Position numbers and translations under genes: made by a program
Assembly: GCA_008477525.1 (NCBI GenBank)
Contig: SPDT01000006.1
Coordinates: forward strand, 4,367,501-4,431,500
DNA length: 64,000 bases
From: Hypomyces perniciosus
Lineage: Eukaryota > Ascomycota > Sordariomycetes > Hypocreales > Hypocreaceae
Direction: 5' to 3'
In this document: positions 23,201-34,202 of the stretch, piece after piece
How positions within the stretch are numbered: position 1 is the stretch's first letter
Layout: every line of letters starts with the position of its first letter
Notes under the pieces: model-generated
What the model saw: only the letters and a program-made list of their open reading frames with translations
Told to the model about the DNA's origin: nothing
Databases searched by the model: none

Positions 23201-24679
23201 CGACACTGTCATCATCTACGATTCTGACTGGAATCCTCACCAGGATTTGCAAGCTCAGGATCGTGCCCATCGTATTGGTCAGAAGAATGAGGTGCGAATC
23301 TTGCGTCTCATCAGCTCCAACTCGGTCGAAGAGAAGATTTTGGAGCGAGCAAGGTTCAAGCTGGATATGGATGGCAAAGTTATCCAGGCTGGTCGTTTCG
23401 ACAACAAATCATCGGAAACTGATCGTGATGCCATGCTTCGAACGCTGCTAGAGACGGCTGACATGGCAGAATCAGGCGAGCAGGAAGAGATGGAAGATGA
23501 GGAGTTGAATATGTTGCTTGCTCGTAGTGATAACGAGCTTGTTGTTTTCCAAAAACTGGATGAAGAGAGGCAGAGAGATCCGGTATACGGCACAGCGTCC
23601 GGTGGCAAGGCGGTACCTCGACTGATGGGAGAGGATGAGCTGCCTGATATTTACCTTAACGAGGGCAACCCTATCGCTGATGAGTCCGAGGAAGTTGTGC
23701 TTGGCAGAGGGGCTCGTGAACGCACCAAGGTGCGGTATGATGACGGCCTGACGGAAGAGCAGTGGCTGATGGCTGTTGACGACGATGAGGATAGTCCGGA
23801 AGCGGCTGCAGCACGTAAGCAGGCTCGCAGGGACAAGCGCGATGCAAATAAATTAAAGAAGGTCGCCTTGTTGAACTCAGCTGATGACTCGCCATCGGCC
23901 AGCCGAGCCAGCACAGAGGAAATCGAGACACCAAAGAAGCGCGGCCGTAAGCCTGGAAGCAAGAATGAGAAGCGAAAAGCCGAGGATGGCGATGATGAGC
24001 CGCCATTCAAGAAGCGACGTGGGCCACAGGGTCGACCAAGCAAAGCTGCCAGCAGCAACGAGTCACGGTTACCTCCTCAGCAACGAGATGTTCTTCAAAA
24101 GAGTCTACGCAGTTTGTATGATGCTCTTATGACGCTGGAGGTTGACGATATCGAGCCACCAGCGGAGGATGATGAGTCGGATGCCGGAAAGCGCTTGATC
24201 ATAGGGCCCTTTGTGAAACTGCCTCCAAAGCGCGAATACGCCGATTACTATGTCATCATCCAAAACCCCATTTGCATGAATCATATTCAGACACGCATCA
24301 AGAAGGAGGAGTATAACTCGTTGAGCGATCTACGGAAGGACTTTGACTTGTTGATTCGCAATTGCCAAACATATAACGAGGACGGTAGCATCCTGTATCA
24401 GGATGCGAAGACTATGAATGTAAGTGAAGAGCAGGATACGATTTACTACGGGTTGTGTTTTCTAATTAGTGACAGGAATTCTTTTCCAAGAAATACCAAG
24501 ACGAGTTGGACGCGCATCCGGAGCTGCTACCGTTGGAAGAGGGCGGCAAGGCCATGTCCACAGCACCGTCAGGAAGCGGGGGCACACCTCAACCAAGCGG
24601 AACTCGAATCAAGATCATCTCGAGCGCTGCGCGGGAGGCAAATGGAGCCCGATCAGCGGCTCAGAGCGACGAAGACTGA
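20275..24679 (+). CDS. snf2: SWI/SNF-family chromatin remodelling ATPase (Snf2/Sth1)
   Basis: This is the catalytic ATPase of a SWI/SNF or RSC-type remodeller. Exons 20275-20367, 20454-24419 and 24476-24679 give 1420 aa. In order are a QLQ motif (about 135-175), an HSA helix (about 355-440), and the SNF2 ATPase with Walker A DEMGLGKT (about 563-570) and DEGH box (about 666). The helicase C domain has the DRAHRIGQ motif. An AT-hook-like KKRGRKPGSKN and a C-terminal bromodomain (about 1280-1360) follow. The last exon is reached only by splicing out 24420-24475 and gives an acidic C terminus ending SDED. Snf2 and Sth1 share this architecture, so the precise orthologue is not settled. Confidence 0.95.
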
Positions 24680-25415
24680 GACGATGAGACTGATGAAGCA
24701 CGTTTGTTTTCCTTATGAACGGGTGTATCCGCTCACGACGTAATTGGGTTATGTGTGCCAGCGGGTTTTGCTTAAACACTGATGGCATCACGAGACGGAA
24801 CTGAATCACAAGGTGGCTTCGCCAAAGCGGCTTGTTTGATCATATATTCTGCGGCGTTGGGCGGCAAGGCGTTTTTACCATATGTACTCCAGGAACGGCG
24901 AGCAAGGGGCAGGGCAAAATACCAAGCATGTACAGGATGGAGCGAGGTCGAGATACGGGGAGGCACATCATTTAGCTGAGTTGGATGGCCAGAGGACCCT
25001 GGGAACGGCGGAGATGCGACAGTGGACAGCACAGCAGCCTTTGACTGCGCGTTCTCTGCTTTCGTGTTTCTGTGCCTGTGCATGTGTAGATAAGCACGTA
25101 AAATGTATTCTAATAGACGTTGATACCGGCGTGACCGTACAATTGTGGACTCGTTGTAAGAAAATAACATGGCATAATAACATGGCATGTGAAGATTTCA
25201 TATTTCGATACTACTACTACTACTATCTGTTGATGGAGCTGTTCGCCACCCACCAAAAATGCAGCTTACATCAACCTGCCTAGCACAGCCTCTGCCAGTG
25301 GGCAACTCAACAATAGACCTCACCAACTCATACGCATAGGTACGACAACGCAGACGACGGCTTATCATTTAACAACCTGTCCGCTCGCACGCACGCATCA
25401 ACCGATGGCAGCAAG
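24680..25415. other. Intergenic, nothing recognised
   Basis: This 736-bp stretch holds the SNF2 3' region and the upstream region of the hydrolase gene. A (TAC)n run lies at 25208-25226. No coding feature is supported. Confidence 0.45.
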
Positions 25416-26858
25416 ATGAAGAAGACGTTGATATTGTGTTTCATCCATGGCTTCAAGGTAAGGGGAGGGGCAAGGCAATGAGAGTGGGCTTTGCTGCTCT
25501 CATCATTCATTCACAGAGCTTACCTAGTTTGGCTCACTTGGATTTGCGCATAGGGCGGCGAGTCGACGTTTGGCGAAAACTATCAGTTCACAGAGCATCT
25601 GCGTGGGCTGGTTGCTAAGGATTTGCCCAAGATCAATGTGCGCGTGCTTTTGTATCCGACGTTTGAGACGAGGGGCGATCTTGGGGAATGCGTGAGCAGG
25701 TTCCGGGACTGGTGCGTTTGATGATGATGATGATGATGATGACGATGATGTCCCTTGTTCCAGAGGTGCTGCGATGGCTAACGAGGGAGAGAGACTGGGA
25801 TAGGCTGGAGGAAAAAGTCATCGACCTGGAAGTCGCAGCGGGAACGCCATCGCCAACGGTTGATCCCTCTGTGCGCATCGTTCTGATCGGCCACTCCATG
25901 GGTGGCATCGTAGCCGCGGAGACTGTCATGGGCCTCGCGTCGGATAAGCCCATCACGTACACGGAGGATGGCATCGACAAGGCGGATGCGCCGTCCTTCA
26001 ACAGCCTCATGTTTCCCCGCATCCAGGGCGTGCTGGCGTTTGATACGCCGTACCTGGGCATCTCGCCGGGGGTTGTCGCGCATGGCGCCGAGGGCCATTA
26101 CCAGAGCGCGCAGGCTGCTATGGCGCAGCTGAGCAGCTTGGGATCGCTTTGGGGTGCTGCGGGCAAGACGGTCTCCAAGGGGGGGTCGGCTCCCGCTGCT
26201 GCGGCGGCGCTTCCTGCTGCTTCGACGCCGACACCCGCGAAGGGCGGCGGCGGCGGCTGGTCAACCTGGGGCAAAGTCGCCATGGTTGCCGGAGCCGCAG
26301 GGGCGGTAGCAGCAGGTGGTGCGGCGGCATGGGCGAACCGGGACCACCTCAACCAGGGGTGGACATGGGTATCCTCACACCTCGAGTTCGTGGGCTGTCT
26401 GGCGCGTCCCGAGGCGTTGAAGCAGCGCGTGGCGGGCATGGCGAGGCTGAGCGAGGAGCTGGACGTGGGATTTGCGAACCTGTATACGAGGCTGGGAAAG
26501 GGGGCACAGACGAAGCAGGTGAGCATGGTGGGAACGGTGTTGGGGAGGGAGAGGACGTTTTGCGTGCTGCCGAGTAAGCAGCCGGCTGGGAAGTGGATGG
26601 AGGCTGTGAATGATAAGGCGTCGGATGAGACGGTGGCGCATACGAGTAAGTGTTTCTTTCTGGTCCTGATTCTGATCCGGGGTGAGAGGCTGATGTGGTG
26701 ATGTAGCCATGTTTGACGCAAAGGACAATCCGGGATATGTGAAGCTATCGCAGGATGCGAAGGGGTTGATTGTCGAGTGGTCACGGAATGACTGGTATGA
26801 GAGCAGTTCGGAGGCGAAGCCAGAACTCAAGTCAGAGCCCCAACAACCGACGGCTTGA
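25416..26858 (+). CDS. Alpha/beta-hydrolase, DUF676-like putative serine esterase
   Basis: Four exons (25416-25457, 25554-25711, 25804-26645, 26707-26858) give 397 aa. The start LILCFIHGFKGG is the oxyanion-type HG strand of alpha/beta hydrolases. LIGHSMGG places the nucleophile at Ser98. Between about residues 200 and 240 a Gly/Ala-rich hydrophobic stretch (VAMVAGAAGAVAAGG) may be a membrane anchor. The C terminus is soluble and charged. The substrate is unknown; relatives are annotated as lipid-ester hydrolases. A TGA/ATG trinucleotide tract (25720-25750) lies inside the second intron. Confidence 0.85.
25720..25750 (+). repeat. Trinucleotide (ATG)n microsatellite in an intron
   Basis: Ten ATG/ACG units lie in intron 2 of the hydrolase gene. 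If the intron were retained they would encode poly-Met, which is not expected. Confidence 0.8.
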
Positions 26859-27093
26859 TAGATGCGTCTATAGGAATGTAATGGCACGCTCTATTCTATA
26901 TGACTTGTTGTGTCGTATACTTTTACATGAATCATCCAGAACCGCCGTATTCCCAATACTCCGTAGCTACGTTTTGTTGGACTAATACATACATACCCCT
27001 TTTAACAAGCCTTTCTTTTCTCGCAGCCCAACCAACTCCATGTCCCCCAGTGTTGTAGATACTAGATAGCTAGCTTCTATGTGTCCATTCCGT

Positions 27094-27898
27094 TTATTGG
27101 GTGGCCTTCTCGTCTTTGGCCTTCAAGCCACACATGACCTTATTTCTCTGCGTCATCATGTATGTGTACAAGACATACGAACCTGCACAGACCTCGTTAA
27201 CGAATCCGATCCACCTCGGTCCAAACACATGCAAGTTCAACTTACCAGGGACATAAATGGCCAAAATCGCATAAAGAATAATCTTCTCCAGAGGATGATT
27301 GCTGCTCGCCGGCTCCGTTGCAAGATAAATAAGCGAACACTCGCTCAAGATGCCCACGGGGTAGAGCACGAAAAAGGTGTTGTACCGCAACCAGGTCAAG
27401 AGACGAGGCTGCGAGCCGGACAGCGTAAAGGCAAAGTACGAGTATCGGATCACCTCGGTGACGGACCAGGCGATCAGCATGGACGAGTACGTGGGGAACC
27501 GGGAGAGGAACGGGTACGGGTGGACGATGCCCCAGACGAGGAGCAGGCGGGAGGAGACCTGCATGATGGTGGTGATGAAGGGAGCGCGGACGATGCCTTG
27601 AATATGTCAGCTGCTTTCGTCTCTTATTTATTTACGAGAGATGCAGAGGCAGAGGGCAGAGAGCAGTACCGAATAGGGAGTGCAGAATCTCAATGGCGGC
27701 CATAGTTTGCGTCCATTTCGTCCACTCGCCGACGCCAAACCAGACGAGTTGCGGCCCTTGTGAGGCCAACAAAGAGACGGTTCGGCCAAGGACGACGCTC
27801 CAGGCGACAGCCGAGGCGAAGTTGTAGAAGATGAGATAGGCCGTCTTGAGTGGCGAGGGCTGCCGCTGGGGCTTGGGGGCTTTTGCGTTGTCTGCCAT
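27094..27898 (-). CDS. PHS1: Very-long-chain (3R)-3-hydroxyacyl-CoA dehydratase Phs1
   Basis: This ER multi-pass enzyme removes water from 3-hydroxyacyl-CoA in the third step of very-long-chain fatty acid elongation, feeding ceramide synthesis. Exons 27670-27898, 27246-27596 and 27094-27182 give 222 aa (family about 215-225). The PTPLA/HACD domain covers nearly the whole protein. The catalytic pair fits YPVGILSE with Tyr155 and Glu162 seven residues apart. Splicing out 27183-27245 turns IYVPG into IYVPGSYVLYTYM, the conserved last membrane segment. The C terminus is Lys-rich, in keeping with ER retrieval. Confidence 0.95.
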
Positions 27899-28333
27899 GG
27901 CTGATTGAGGGCCTGGGAGCTCTCGAGGTTTGGAGGACGATGTGTAGATGTAGACGATATGTTGAGGAATATGGGCGCTTTGTTGGTGATGCGAAGGTGG
28001 CGGTTGAATTTAGCGGCATTGGAAGGGTCCGTCCCACTGTGGGGACAGCCGAGGCCGCGGTTTCAGGGGTCTATTATCCGCTGAGACGTCATCAGTTCTT
28101 GACTAGATATGAAATAAAGGAATGTGGAAAATGTCTTTCATGTTGCATATAAGGATTGTGTTTGCTGAATTGTAAACATATTTATAAATGCTTGAATCAA
28201 TCGTTGTCCATGGAGTACCCTCTCCACGTATCCCAGGATATGTCGATCCAACTCCAATAACCCGAGCCTCCCATTCAGATATATATACATAGGTACCTAT
28301 ATATCTATATATATGTAGTGTATATCATCTACC
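27899..28333. other. Intergenic, AT-rich tract
   Basis: PHS1 promoter region and 3' region of the kinase-like gene. An AT-rich run with ataggtaccta and repeated atatat words occupies about 28277-28326. No gene is seen. Confidence 0.45.
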
Positions 28334-29599
28334 TCAATCTCCCTTGCCGTCATTATTTATTACCAGTAATGATGCTGCACTCTGCTCTCCCCCCTGCGTC
28401 TTAGCCAAACGTATTCCGATCCAGTCCCATACCCCCGTAACAGCCAAGTGAAACCTCTTATACCAGCTCCCGCAAGTCAAATCGTTTCCCAATCCCTCTA
28501 TCGGACTCGGAGCTTCTAAAAAGAGCTCCAGCCTTTGCAGCTCCGAGTCGTCTCTCCCAGCCTCCACCACACGATCTATCCGCCCATCATCAAACGCAAT
28601 GCCCCTCCAGAGCAAAATGCCCAATCTTCGAGTCAGCTCAATCTCTTCAAGCCAGGGTCTAGCACCAAAGTCTCTGTGTCGAGATACATGAATAAACCTT
28701 TTCCAAAACAAGCAGCGGAGTTCTTGGTGGTCTTCGTAATACTGAAATCCTTGTAGGGGAACGTCGTGACCGAGAACCTCCTCGATGCCGTAGAGACCCA
28801 TGCCGAAAGGCAGCCATTCTGCTTCTGCCCAGTCGATAAGGCCTGTTAGATGTCCAGAGCTAGGGTCTACCATAATATTGACTGGAAGCAGGTCTCCATG
28901 GGTAAGACACCATGGCGATCTCTCAATAGAGTCAAGGTGCTGCTGAATTTCTGACACATGCTTGGGCAGGCTTCCTCCTGGTAGACCCTTCAAGAGGTCA
29001 AGGCGCCATCTCAATGAGTTGCCAATTTTTCCCCTTTGAATTCCTTCTAACCCAGTTTCTTCTGCTCCTTGCAGCCGTCGCTTGTGGAAACTGAGAGCGA
29101 AGACATGGACTAGATCTTCCACTACTCTTCTCCTAAATGCCCTGCTATCGCCTCCGGATTCGTCCTTCCTCCTCCGAAACTCAGAGAGTGGGATCCCGGG
29201 TATTATTTCCTGGAGATAGACGTGCAATACCGGGGAGCCGATAACTCCATCTTCGTGCTCTGCTAGAATCCCCTGAACGACGCCCATGTACGTAGTCGCC
29301 GGTGCGAATTTTCCAAATATGGCCTTTGCCTCGCTGCATGTATCCATGTCAAGCTTGAATGTCTCGGGGCGGAATTGCAGTAAATAGCCATCTGAGAGTG
29401 TCAATGTATATGAGCAGTACCCTTGGGGTTTGGATGGCTCCATGTCGATGTTGGGGAATCGCAAGCGCGCATATTTATCGCATTCGTCTCTGGTCCTCCC
29501 GTCGAATCCATTTCTAGTGAAGAACATATCTATATGTCTGTTGGGATCGGGTGAATCCTCCGCCAAGAAGTCGTTGGCTTTGTAGGCTACAGCGGGCAT
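28334..29599 (-). CDS. APH/choline-kinase-like phosphotransferase family protein
   Basis: A single-exon 421-aa protein starts MPAVAYKANDFLAEDSP. The C-terminal half has the APH family catalytic core: CLTHGDLLPVNIMVDPSSG (Brenner loop HGD...N) followed by LTGLIDWAEAEWLP, which supplies the metal-binding Asp. The N-terminal lobe is less conserved, with the family-like pattern YLQEIIPGIPLSEF. These fungal proteins are abundant paralogues of aminoglycoside phosphotransferases; their substrates are mostly unknown, so no drug-resistance role should be assumed. No signal or membrane segment is seen. Confidence 0.85.
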   Translation of the reverse strand: MPAVAYKANDFLAEDSPDPNRHIDMFFTRNGFDGRTRDECDKYARLRFPNIDMEPSKPQGYCSYTLTLSDGYLLQFRPETFKLDMDTCSEAKAIFGKFAPATTYMGVVQGILAEHEDGVIGSPVLHVYLQEIIPGIPLSEFRRRKDESGGDSRAFRRRVVEDLVHVFALSFHKRRLQGAEETGLEGIQRGKIGNSLRWRLDLLKGLPGGSLPKHVSEIQQHLDSIERSPWCLTHGDLLPVNIMVDPSSGHLTGLIDWAEAEWLPFGMGLYGIEEVLGHDVPLQGFQYYEDHQELRCLFWKRFIHVSRHRDFGARPWLEEIELTRRLGILLWRGIAFDDGRIDRVVEAGRDDSELQRLELFLEAPSPIEGLGNDLTCGSWYKRFHLAVTGVWDWIGIRLAKTQGGEQSAASLLVINNDGKGD

Positions 29600-30053
29600 C
29601 GTAACAGGATGCTATGATATCAAGCAGTTTGCAATAACCATCCAAGTATTCTAAAGTAAGACGAGATGAGAATAGATCACAATACAATAATGGCGGCCTT
29701 GGGATTGCTTGAGTATGGGACTCCGTTTGCTGCGGAGAGCAAGCCCAGCCATCTACTATGTATCGACTCCTCCAGCTGCTTACGATAGCCATTTCAGGTG
29801 CATGACAACCCCTCTTCGCACTCGTGGATAAATACGGATTGAGTAGAGGGAGTGCATGAGGCTGTGTCCATCATGAGTTTAGACCGGCTGAACGCCTCAC
29901 ATTGCTATTGGCCGCATCAAGTGACGGCGTCACATGCGGACGCCTCTGCAGCTTGTCCAAGCTGTCATATTGGGGAGGTTCCAACTAAGGAAGCATGCCA
30001 ACGCCTCAGTTTCCTTTTGATGTCGTGATGATAAAATATTGAGAATACACTCG
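29600..30053. other. Intergenic, nothing recognised
   Basis: This 454-bp stretch holds the upstream region of the kinase-like gene and the 3' region of the 2OG-oxygenase gene. No coding feature is supported. Confidence 0.45.
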
Positions 30054-31291
30054 TCAGTATGTCGCAGCCAGTCGCTGTACATAATATTCGCCGCAGTTGA
30101 TGGCCGCATACTTCTTATCCTGCTCCGTTGCATACGTCCCCGGTAGAGCCTCAATGGTTTGTTTGAGATTGGGATTGCAAAAGTAGCTGGTTGTTCGTGT
30201 CAGCATATCACCACATTCCCCTGTTATTCATTTTGGTCTGGTTCACGTACGCAATACTGTAGCGAGGGGGATACGTCTCCCCGTCTTTGCGAGGCGGCTC
30301 TACCACGCGGTGGATGGTGCTCTTGATGGTGTCGTTGCTCCATCTGGCCAGCAGGTCGCCCGCATTTACGACGATGGTCCCGTCGATTGGTGTGGCGTCG
30401 ACAAACTGGCCTGTAGGGCTCTTGACTTGCAGGCCTCCTCTGCTGTCTTGGAAAAGTAAGGTGATTGAGCCGTAATCCTGCATGAAGATTGTGAGAAAAC
30501 TTGGCCTAACTGCTGGTCAAATCGTGTAGATGGATCACTTACGCTGTGCGCACCAGCTCGTACTTGGCCTGGGTTAATCTTGAACACATCAGCCTTCACC
30601 TCAGGGTAATGTAGCAACCTCAAGTTATTATCCCCAGCGTCAACCATGCCATCAAAGTAAGTACCATCCAGCCCCATGCCTGCAGCAATCGCTCTCATGA
30701 CCTCCACGTGCAAGGCCTTGCACTGGTCCCAAAAGCCCTTGATATCGACCTTGAATCCTTCTAGCGCGCCTTGCTCCTTGGGCCATCTATTCGGGTAGTT
30801 CTCGTCATTGTCGCGGCCAATCTCGAGGCTCTCTTTCAAGTCGGGCGCAGCTTTGCGCACCTTTTCCACCTCGGCAAAGTCGTTCAGTTCGCTGACCTTC
30901 TCCCGACCGGGGGAAACGTAACCACGGTTGGCCTCGGGTGTGGTCCATTCCAGAGCTAATTTGTCCTCAAGGGGCTGTGCGAAGAAATTGGCCGACATGG
31001 CAAAGACCTGCTTGAGCGTCTCGCGCGAGATTGGGTGGTTCTTGAGGTAGATGAAGCCGGCGTTTTGAAAGCCGCTCAGGATGGCCTTGGCCGTCTCCTG
31101 GCGGGTTGAGGCGTCGCCATGGAGGAATTTGGCGAAGTCAATGAGCTAATGAGAGATCAATCATCAAGTTAACATCAGAAAAAACATATATATATGCTGT
31201 AGCTGGTTGGTTGAAGTGTTGAAAGCCGGGAGAAGCATCGACTCACTGGAATGACGAGACCCTCCTTGCTCACAGCAGCACCAGTAGCCAT
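30054..31291 (-). CDS. Thymine 7-hydroxylase (Fe(II)/2-oxoglutarate dioxygenase)
   Basis: Four exons (31247-31291, 30543-31145, 30251-30477, 30054-30186) give 335 aa. The family is the isopenicillin-N-synthase-like 2OG oxygenases: iron ligands His215, Asp217 (in GAHSDYGSITLLFQD) and His272 (in KSTIHRVV), and 2OG-binding Arg288 in RYSIAYF. From memory of the Neurospora enzyme, motifs such as TTPEANRGY, FKINPGQVRAG and the C-terminal RLAATY match thymine 7-hydroxylase closely. It oxidises thymine stepwise to 5-carboxyuracil (isoorotate). The divergent neighbour reads as the enzyme for the next step, which supports this call over a generic oxygenase. Likely cytosolic. Confidence 0.88.
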
Positions 31292-32112
31292 TTTGCATAA
31301 AAATCCTTTGGCTTCACAGAAAATCCTCCGTACTGCACGGTAGAGCTTTACACGATATCAGTGCTTGGTGGGAAGAGGTATCTCAGATTGACGTATCATT
31401 AGGGCTTTATATACTCCATGAATCAAACTGTGTTTGGAACAGGGCCGCCACCACATCCAACCACGAACTGCTGTTCTCCCTTCACATAACCGACTGATAC
31501 GAGTAGAGGGGCTGGACCGGAAAGTACCGTTCCCTCGCGTCCAGTACATGCCCGCCTTAGAGACCGAAGAGCTCATAGCTTCATCCTTTCGGGTGAGCGC
31601 CTATAACAGAGCCCCCGGGGAGCGGGGCAAATGGACGGCAGCTAAGCTCCCAGGTGGGGTGTATGGATCTGACGCCCTCCATTTGTGCGATTCTGAGTGG
31701 TTGCAAGTTGCAACAAGTGATGATATCAAGGCGGAGAAATAAATGAAGCCGTGCGGGGCTTTGATCTCAGGTGCCACTTCTGCCCCTCCCCTTTTTTGAG
31801 TAGCCAATGGTTTCTGTGTAAGGGAGCTCATGTCGCAGAATATGCTGCATAAAGCCAAGTAACCCAGAGCCCAATTATGGTAGTATTCACTCTCGCTCAT
31901 CTCCGGCGGGGTTGTAATACAGTCGGTTGTGCTTCGTAAACGGAGTGAAATTGTGCTGCTGTCCCCGCTTTGGTTGCCATCGTCATAGAGGTTTCCCAAT
32001 TTTCATCCTGGCGATAGAAACTGCGGGACGCAACACCTCACTTGCTCGTCATTTCTGTCCTGTTCCAGTCCCATATCCATTGTATCCAAGTGCCGCTTCC
32101 ACCATCGTCACC
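31292..32112. promoter_or_regulatory. Shared divergent promoter of the thymine-salvage gene pair
   Basis: This 821-bp region separates the starts of two divergent genes predicted to act in successive steps. A TATATAAAG element read on the minus strand (31405-31413) sits about 115 bp upstream of the oxygenase ATG. A CCAAT box lies at 31804-31808. No coding sequence is supported within it. Confidence 0.55.
31405..31413 (-). promoter_or_regulatory. TATA box of the thymine 7-hydroxylase gene
   Basis: TATATAAAG on the minus strand lies about 115 bp before the start codon, a usual distance in filamentous fungi. Confidence 0.55.
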
Positions 32113-33249
32113 ATGTCCATCTCCAAGATGAGCGTTGTGGACATCCACACGCACATGTATCCGCCAGCGTATGTTAAGATACTCGAATCTCGTTCCACCA
32201 TTCCCCTAGTTCGCACGTTCCCTCAGGCACCAGACCCGCGCTTGATCCTCCTCGAGGCTGAACTCAAGTCACTCGAGGAGGCCATCAAAGATCCGACAGC
32301 GAAGCCTCCTGGTCGTCCGCTCACGTCCCACTATTCGTCGCTTGTCCAGAAAATCCATTTCATGGATACCCACGGCATTGACATCTCCGTCATTTCCCTA
32401 GCGAACCCATGGCTCGACTTCCTCGACGCCTCTGAGTCGGGCAAGATTGGCGAGTCCGTTAACGAAGAGTTCTCACGAATGTGCGATGAACACCCCGGGC
32501 GTCTCTTCTTCTTCGCGGCGTTGCCTCTGACGGCGCCGCTCGAGACCATCCTCGCATCCATCTCACATGCCAAGAGCCTCAAGTACTGCAGAGGAGTTAT
32601 ACTGGGTACATCTGGTCTGGGGAAGGGGCTTGATGATCCCGCTTTGCTGCCTATTTTCGAGGCACTGGCAGCAGCGCGTCTTACAATTTTCCTACACCCA
32701 CATTATGGGCTGCCAAACGATGTGTGGGGTCCACGGGCCAGTGCCGAGTACGGCCATGTGCTCCCTCTCGCTCTTGGGTTCCCAATGGAGACGACCATTG
32801 CAGTGACGCGGATGTACCTGTCGGGTGTTTTTGACAAGGTACCGGATCTGCGCATGATTCTAGCTCATAGTGGGGGCACTCTCCCCTTCCTAGCCGGTAG
32901 AATCGACAGCTGCATTCTCCATGACGGGTATCTTGTCGGGGAAGGCAAGGTTGGGAAGGGCCGGCGGTCAATCTGGGATGTTTTGAAGGAGCAAGTCTAC
33001 CTGGATGCAGTCATATACTCTGAGGTCGGATTGAAGGCGGCTATCGACGCCAGTGGAGCTGATAGGCTCATGTTTGGTACCGACCATCCTTTTTTCCCAC
33101 CCCTTACCACCGACGAGCAGGGCGAGTGGGAGAGTGTGAGCATGAATGCTGATGCAGTCACCAAGGCTGTTGGCGAAGGCTCAGCAGAAGCTAAAGCCAT
33201 CATGGGAGCCAACGCCATAAGCATCCTGAGACTCAACGAGAATTCGTGA
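32113..33249 (+). CDS. Isoorotate (5-carboxyuracil) decarboxylase, amidohydrolase superfamily
   Basis: A single exon encodes 378 aa starting at the ATG at 32113 (MSISKMSVVDIHTHMY). It is an ACMSD-type member of the amidohydrolase-2 family. The metal ligands are visible: His12 and His14 in DIHTH, His195 in FLHPHYG, and Asp324 in FGTDHPFFPP. HSGGTLPFLAGR is also a family motif. From memory the N-terminal VDIHTHMYPPAYVKIL and RTFPQAPDPRLILL are very close to the structurally known isoorotate decarboxylases of Cordyceps and Metarhizium, which convert 5-carboxyuracil to uracil. An open frame upstream of 32113 lacks an ATG. Another ACMSD-like decarboxylase remains possible. Confidence 0.88.
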   Translation: MSISKMSVVDIHTHMYPPAYVKILESRSTIPLVRTFPQAPDPRLILLEAELKSLEEAIKDPTAKPPGRPLTSHYSSLVQKIHFMDTHGIDISVISLANPWLDFLDASESGKIGESVNEEFSRMCDEHPGRLFFFAALPLTAPLETILASISHAKSLKYCRGVILGTSGLGKGLDDPALLPIFEALAAARLTIFLHPHYGLPNDVWGPRASAEYGHVLPLALGFPMETTIAVTRMYLSGVFDKVPDLRMILAHSGGTLPFLAGRIDSCILHDGYLVGEGKVGKGRRSIWDVLKEQVYLDAVIYSEVGLKAAIDASGADRLMFGTDHPFFPPLTTDEQGEWESVSMNADAVTKAVGEGSAEAKAIMGANAISILRLNENS

Positions 33250-33371
33250 GGGGCAAGGTGGTAGTGGTTGACGTAGTCCCACAACATAACAGGTATCTCA
33301 AGAAAATTCTTGGAGGATTTGATAATCTCCTGAAAGTGTGAATGAAACAGACAATGCTTGTGCCGGTACCG

Positions 33372-34202
33372 CTAAATAGCCGTTGCTTCTCGTTGGAACT
33401 TCATTTCCGCTTCATGAATCCTCTGCCGTGCCTCTTGTACGCTCTTCTCAGCCTCTTGAAGCTCTTCCGTATTCGCGATGTCTTGCTTCTGTAGATTCCT
33501 CACCGCTTGTACGGCGCGCAGCTTATCGCATACCAGTTCCCAGTACATCTTCTTGACTGTTCCAAGATCTGCAACATAGTCTCCAGGCACAATGACGGTA
33601 CCGTTCGCGGGTCCTGAGGGTTTTCCAACGGCACCCGTAGCTTTCATAGACTCCTTGACCTGCTTCCTTCTCGCCTTCTCTTCTTTCTTCTCCTTCAGTC
33701 GTCGCCTAGCTTCTGCCAAATCTTCCATCTCTTGTGCTGCCTCGGCTTGCCGTCTTCTCTCTTCTTCGTGCATTCGTTGCTCTTCAGCTAACCGCACTCT
33801 CTCATTCTCCATCATCTCCCTATTCTTCTGGTCTTGTTGCTGTCTTTGTTGTTTATGTGCATTTTCACGGGCTTCGAGGTCATCTGCGAATTTCTTGTGC
33901 TCCTTGTCCATCGCTTCACGCTCTTGCTTGCGCAACAGCTTAGCCTTGAGAGACTGGTCATAAGCCGCCCGAGCATTAGGATCGGACAAGACATCTCTTG
34001 CCCGTTCGAAAAGCTCCCACTTTGAGGCATCGAAATTATCACCAGCCTTATCGGGGTGGTACTTTAATGACCGTTTTCGCCAGGCACGATGAATGTCTTC
34101 CTTGGGTGTGAGAGCGTCTACGCCAAGGAGCTCATAGAGGTCGACATCTTGGTCTGCATACTCGTTTGCTAACCGCAAAAGATCCGCTTTATCGTCACTC
34201 AT
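33372..34202 (-). CDS. DnaJ (J-domain) protein, Cwc23/DNAJC17-like
   Basis: A single-exon 276-aa protein has an N-terminal J domain (about residues 19-85) with the diagnostic HPD in YHPDKAGDN. A long, very charged coiled-coil stretch follows (about 95-180, many E/K/R/Q), then a short C-terminal region. The layout and the start DVDLYELLGV with KEDIHRAWRKRSLKYHPDK resemble fungal Cwc23/Cwf23, an Hsp70 co-chaperone that assists spliceosome disassembly. No clear RRM is visible at the C terminus, so another J protein of similar plan is possible. Confidence 0.85.
   Translation of the reverse strand: MSDDKADLLRLANEYADQDVDLYELLGVDALTPKEDIHRAWRKRSLKYHPDKAGDNFDASKWELFERARDVLSDPNARAAYDQSLKAKLLRKQEREAMDKEHKKFADDLEARENAHKQQRQQQDQKNREMMENERVRLAEEQRMHEEERRRQAEAAQEMEDLAEARRRLKEKKEEKARRKQVKESMKATGAVGKPSGPANGTVIVPGDYVADLGTVKKMYWELVCDKLRAVQAVRNLQKQDIANTEELQEAEKSVQEARQRIHEAEMKFQREATAI

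Noticed and set aside
28334..29599. Antibiotic resistance gene (aminoglycoside phosphotransferase)
   Set aside because: APH-fold proteins are large families in fungi with other substrates; only the fold is supported.
31927..32112. 62-codon extension of the decarboxylase frame
   Set aside because: No ATG is available, and the residues do not fit the family; the ATG at 32113 puts DIHTH at the expected place.
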